Shown here: piece by piece, positions 62,843 to 64,000 of the stretch | How the letters are laid out: every line of letters starts with the position of its first letter | How positions within the stretch are numbered: the first letter of the stretch is position 1 | Source of the DNA: Coprinopsis marcescibilis | Lineage: Eukaryota; Basidiomycota; Agaricomycetes; Agaricales; Psathyrellaceae | Reading direction: 5' to 3' | Assembly (NCBI GenBank): GCA_004369085.1 | Contig: ML210146.1 | Location: 496,001 to 560,000, forward strand | Length of the DNA: 64,000 nt | Notes under the pieces: model-generated | Database searches by the model: none | What the model was told of the DNA's origin: nothing | Seen by the model: the letters and a program-made list of their open reading frames with translations, nothing else | Translations under genes and position numbers: made by a program

Positions 62843-64000
62843 TCAACGACCACTCCAGAAACCTGATGCAACGCCCTCGACACCAAAATCTCCAAAACGC
62901 GTTTCACCTTCCAACTCCGTTCCGTACATGGTTTTCTTAGCCGGTGGCGGTTCTGGATGGTTCATGGGGTCCGTTACAGACGACGTCCGAACCATTGTAA
63001 GTCCAAGACCGACCGCAACATCATTGCTTGATACTTCTCTCTGCTTTCCAGTTGTGTTGCGGCCGCCAAGCGACGCCGGGTTCACGGTATCTCCCGACTG
63101 GGTCTCTGCTGGTCGATGTGCACGGGGAGATGGCAATCCGAAAGATTGAAATATATCTGTCCTGTTATCTTGTGGATGCCCGAGATAGCCTAGGCTAGAA
63201 CCAGCTGGCGAAGGCGACTGAGGTGGTTCGGGAAATGGAAATGGGGCAGTGAATGTCTGCGGGTGTGCGGGTGTTGACGATGCGGGTAGGAAGTTGAAGT
63301 TGAAGATGTTAAGATTCTGGTCATTGTGTTGACCTGAGCTCTGCCCGTTCATGTCCAAGTCTTCTGAATCACCAAAGAAATTGGGAAGGGAATTGGTGGG
63401 AGGTGGTGGGTCAATATAGCTTTCGTTCAATGCATCTTCGCTGTCGAATATAGGGAAGCTTGGTATCCTTGGTGCCGCAAGTTGGGCCGCGACATCGCTC
63501 GACGATGCCTTGGAAGGGCCGGCCACAGCCATCTCCGCCGTGCTTGACAACCTGGGCCTTTTCTTACTAGGTCGTGTCGTTTTCATCGCATGTCCCTCTT
63601 CTGACGAACTATCCTGTTGGTTTTCTTCGAGCAACGTTGCCGGATTACTCGCAATAGAATCTCGAGGTCGCTTACCCAATATCGTTTGAGCATAACCGGG
63701 GTGCGGTAAAGGGGGTGCGGCGGAGCTTTCGCGCATTGGCGAATCCAGCGGTGATGTATCATTGCCCAGTGGTGGGTATGCGTTTGATTGGAATGCGGAA
63801 GGAACGACACCTCGACTAAAGATCGTCAGTTAAGATCATACATTTTCAACATGACGAAAAGACCAACTTGGCAAGTGGTATTCGTGGGCTCCTCGGTATT
63901 GGAGTCATGGGTAACGGCGGAGATGTCCGTTCACTGGCGAACTCTTTCAGCAGGCGAACTTCTTCCTGTAGCGCTGTCAATTTAGCGGGCTGTAGACGAA
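62843..64000 (-). CDS. Disordered protein of unknown function, 5' part off the window
   Basis: The last exon (297-codon frame with stop at 62843) is joined through an intron near 63815-63870 to an upstream exon that continues off the window edge. The upstream exon reads LTALQEEVRLLKEFASERTS, a short coiled-coil or zipper-like helix, then PIPRSPRIPLAK. The rest is Ser/Pro/Asn-rich and disordered, with a basic cluster KKRPRL that looks like a nuclear localisation signal and RGVVPSAFQSNAYPPLGN. A basic-zipper type nuclear protein is possible, but its DNA-binding part would be off the window. No name assigned. Convergent with the MAP kinase (262 bp between stops). Confidence 0.6.

Overview
This window looks like nuclear DNA of an agaricomycete (mushroom-type) basidiomycete. 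It is gene-dense, with 32 protein genes in 64 kb. Nearly every gene is cut by several 45-65 bp GT-AG introns with CTNA(A/C) branch sites, intergenic gaps are mostly 50-450 bp, and both strands are used. Typical fungal families are present (HapX, NudE, YML018C-type transporter, cupredoxin surface protein) together with a DUF6697-type protein that I know only from basidiomycetes. I see no transposon, rRNA, tRNA, CRISPR array or secondary-metabolite cluster. Exon boundaries were worked out by eye from reading frame, splice consensus and family conservation; coordinates given are genomic spans from start codon to stop codon.

Layout. 1-8.6 kb: an edge-truncated C2H2 zinc-finger gene (-), a DUF423/TMEM256 membrane protein (-), the rRNA methyltransferase SPB1 (+) and a mitochondrial SLS1-like protein (-). 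8.9-17.4 kb: eIF3b (+), a HapX-type iron regulator (+), a PPR protein (-) and an XRCC2-like recombinase (-). 17.5-29.7 kb: a coiled-coil protein (+), SLX9 (-), an SLC35F/YML018C-like transporter (-), an unnamed fungal four-helix membrane protein (-), a FAM192A/PSME3IP1-like protein (+), ESS2 (-) and NudE (-). 29.8-44.4 kb: exosome CSL4 (-), pyruvate dehydrogenase E2 (+), a DUF6697 protein (+), KAE1 (+), a GT8 glycosyltransferase (-), RPS28 (-), lipoyl synthase (-), CMC1 (+), PEX11 (-) and fumarase (+). 44.5-64 kb: INO80 (+), CBF5 (-), RPL22 (+), a DHX29-like helicase (-), a two-domain cupredoxin (-), an ERK-type MAP kinase (+) and an edge-truncated gene (-).

How they work together. There is no single pathway cluster, but two themes recur. 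One is ribosome production and translation: SPB1, SLX9, CSL4, CBF5, RPS28, RPL22, eIF3b and DHX29. The other is mitochondria: SLS1, PPR, pyruvate dehydrogenase E2, lipoyl synthase (which makes the E2 cofactor), CMC1 and fumarase. Many genes are divergent pairs sharing 115-450 bp, for example CBF5/RPL22 and lipoyl synthase/CMC1, where both partners serve the same process.

The most notable observations are an exact fungal iron-GATA operator in front of the HapX gene; first coding exons consisting only of the AUG in several genes; a fumarase whose exon layout gives a natural second start; a reading-frame break inside the SLS1-like gene; and a repeated E-box plus MluI-box composite. I did not find a convincing wholly new multi-gene system here.
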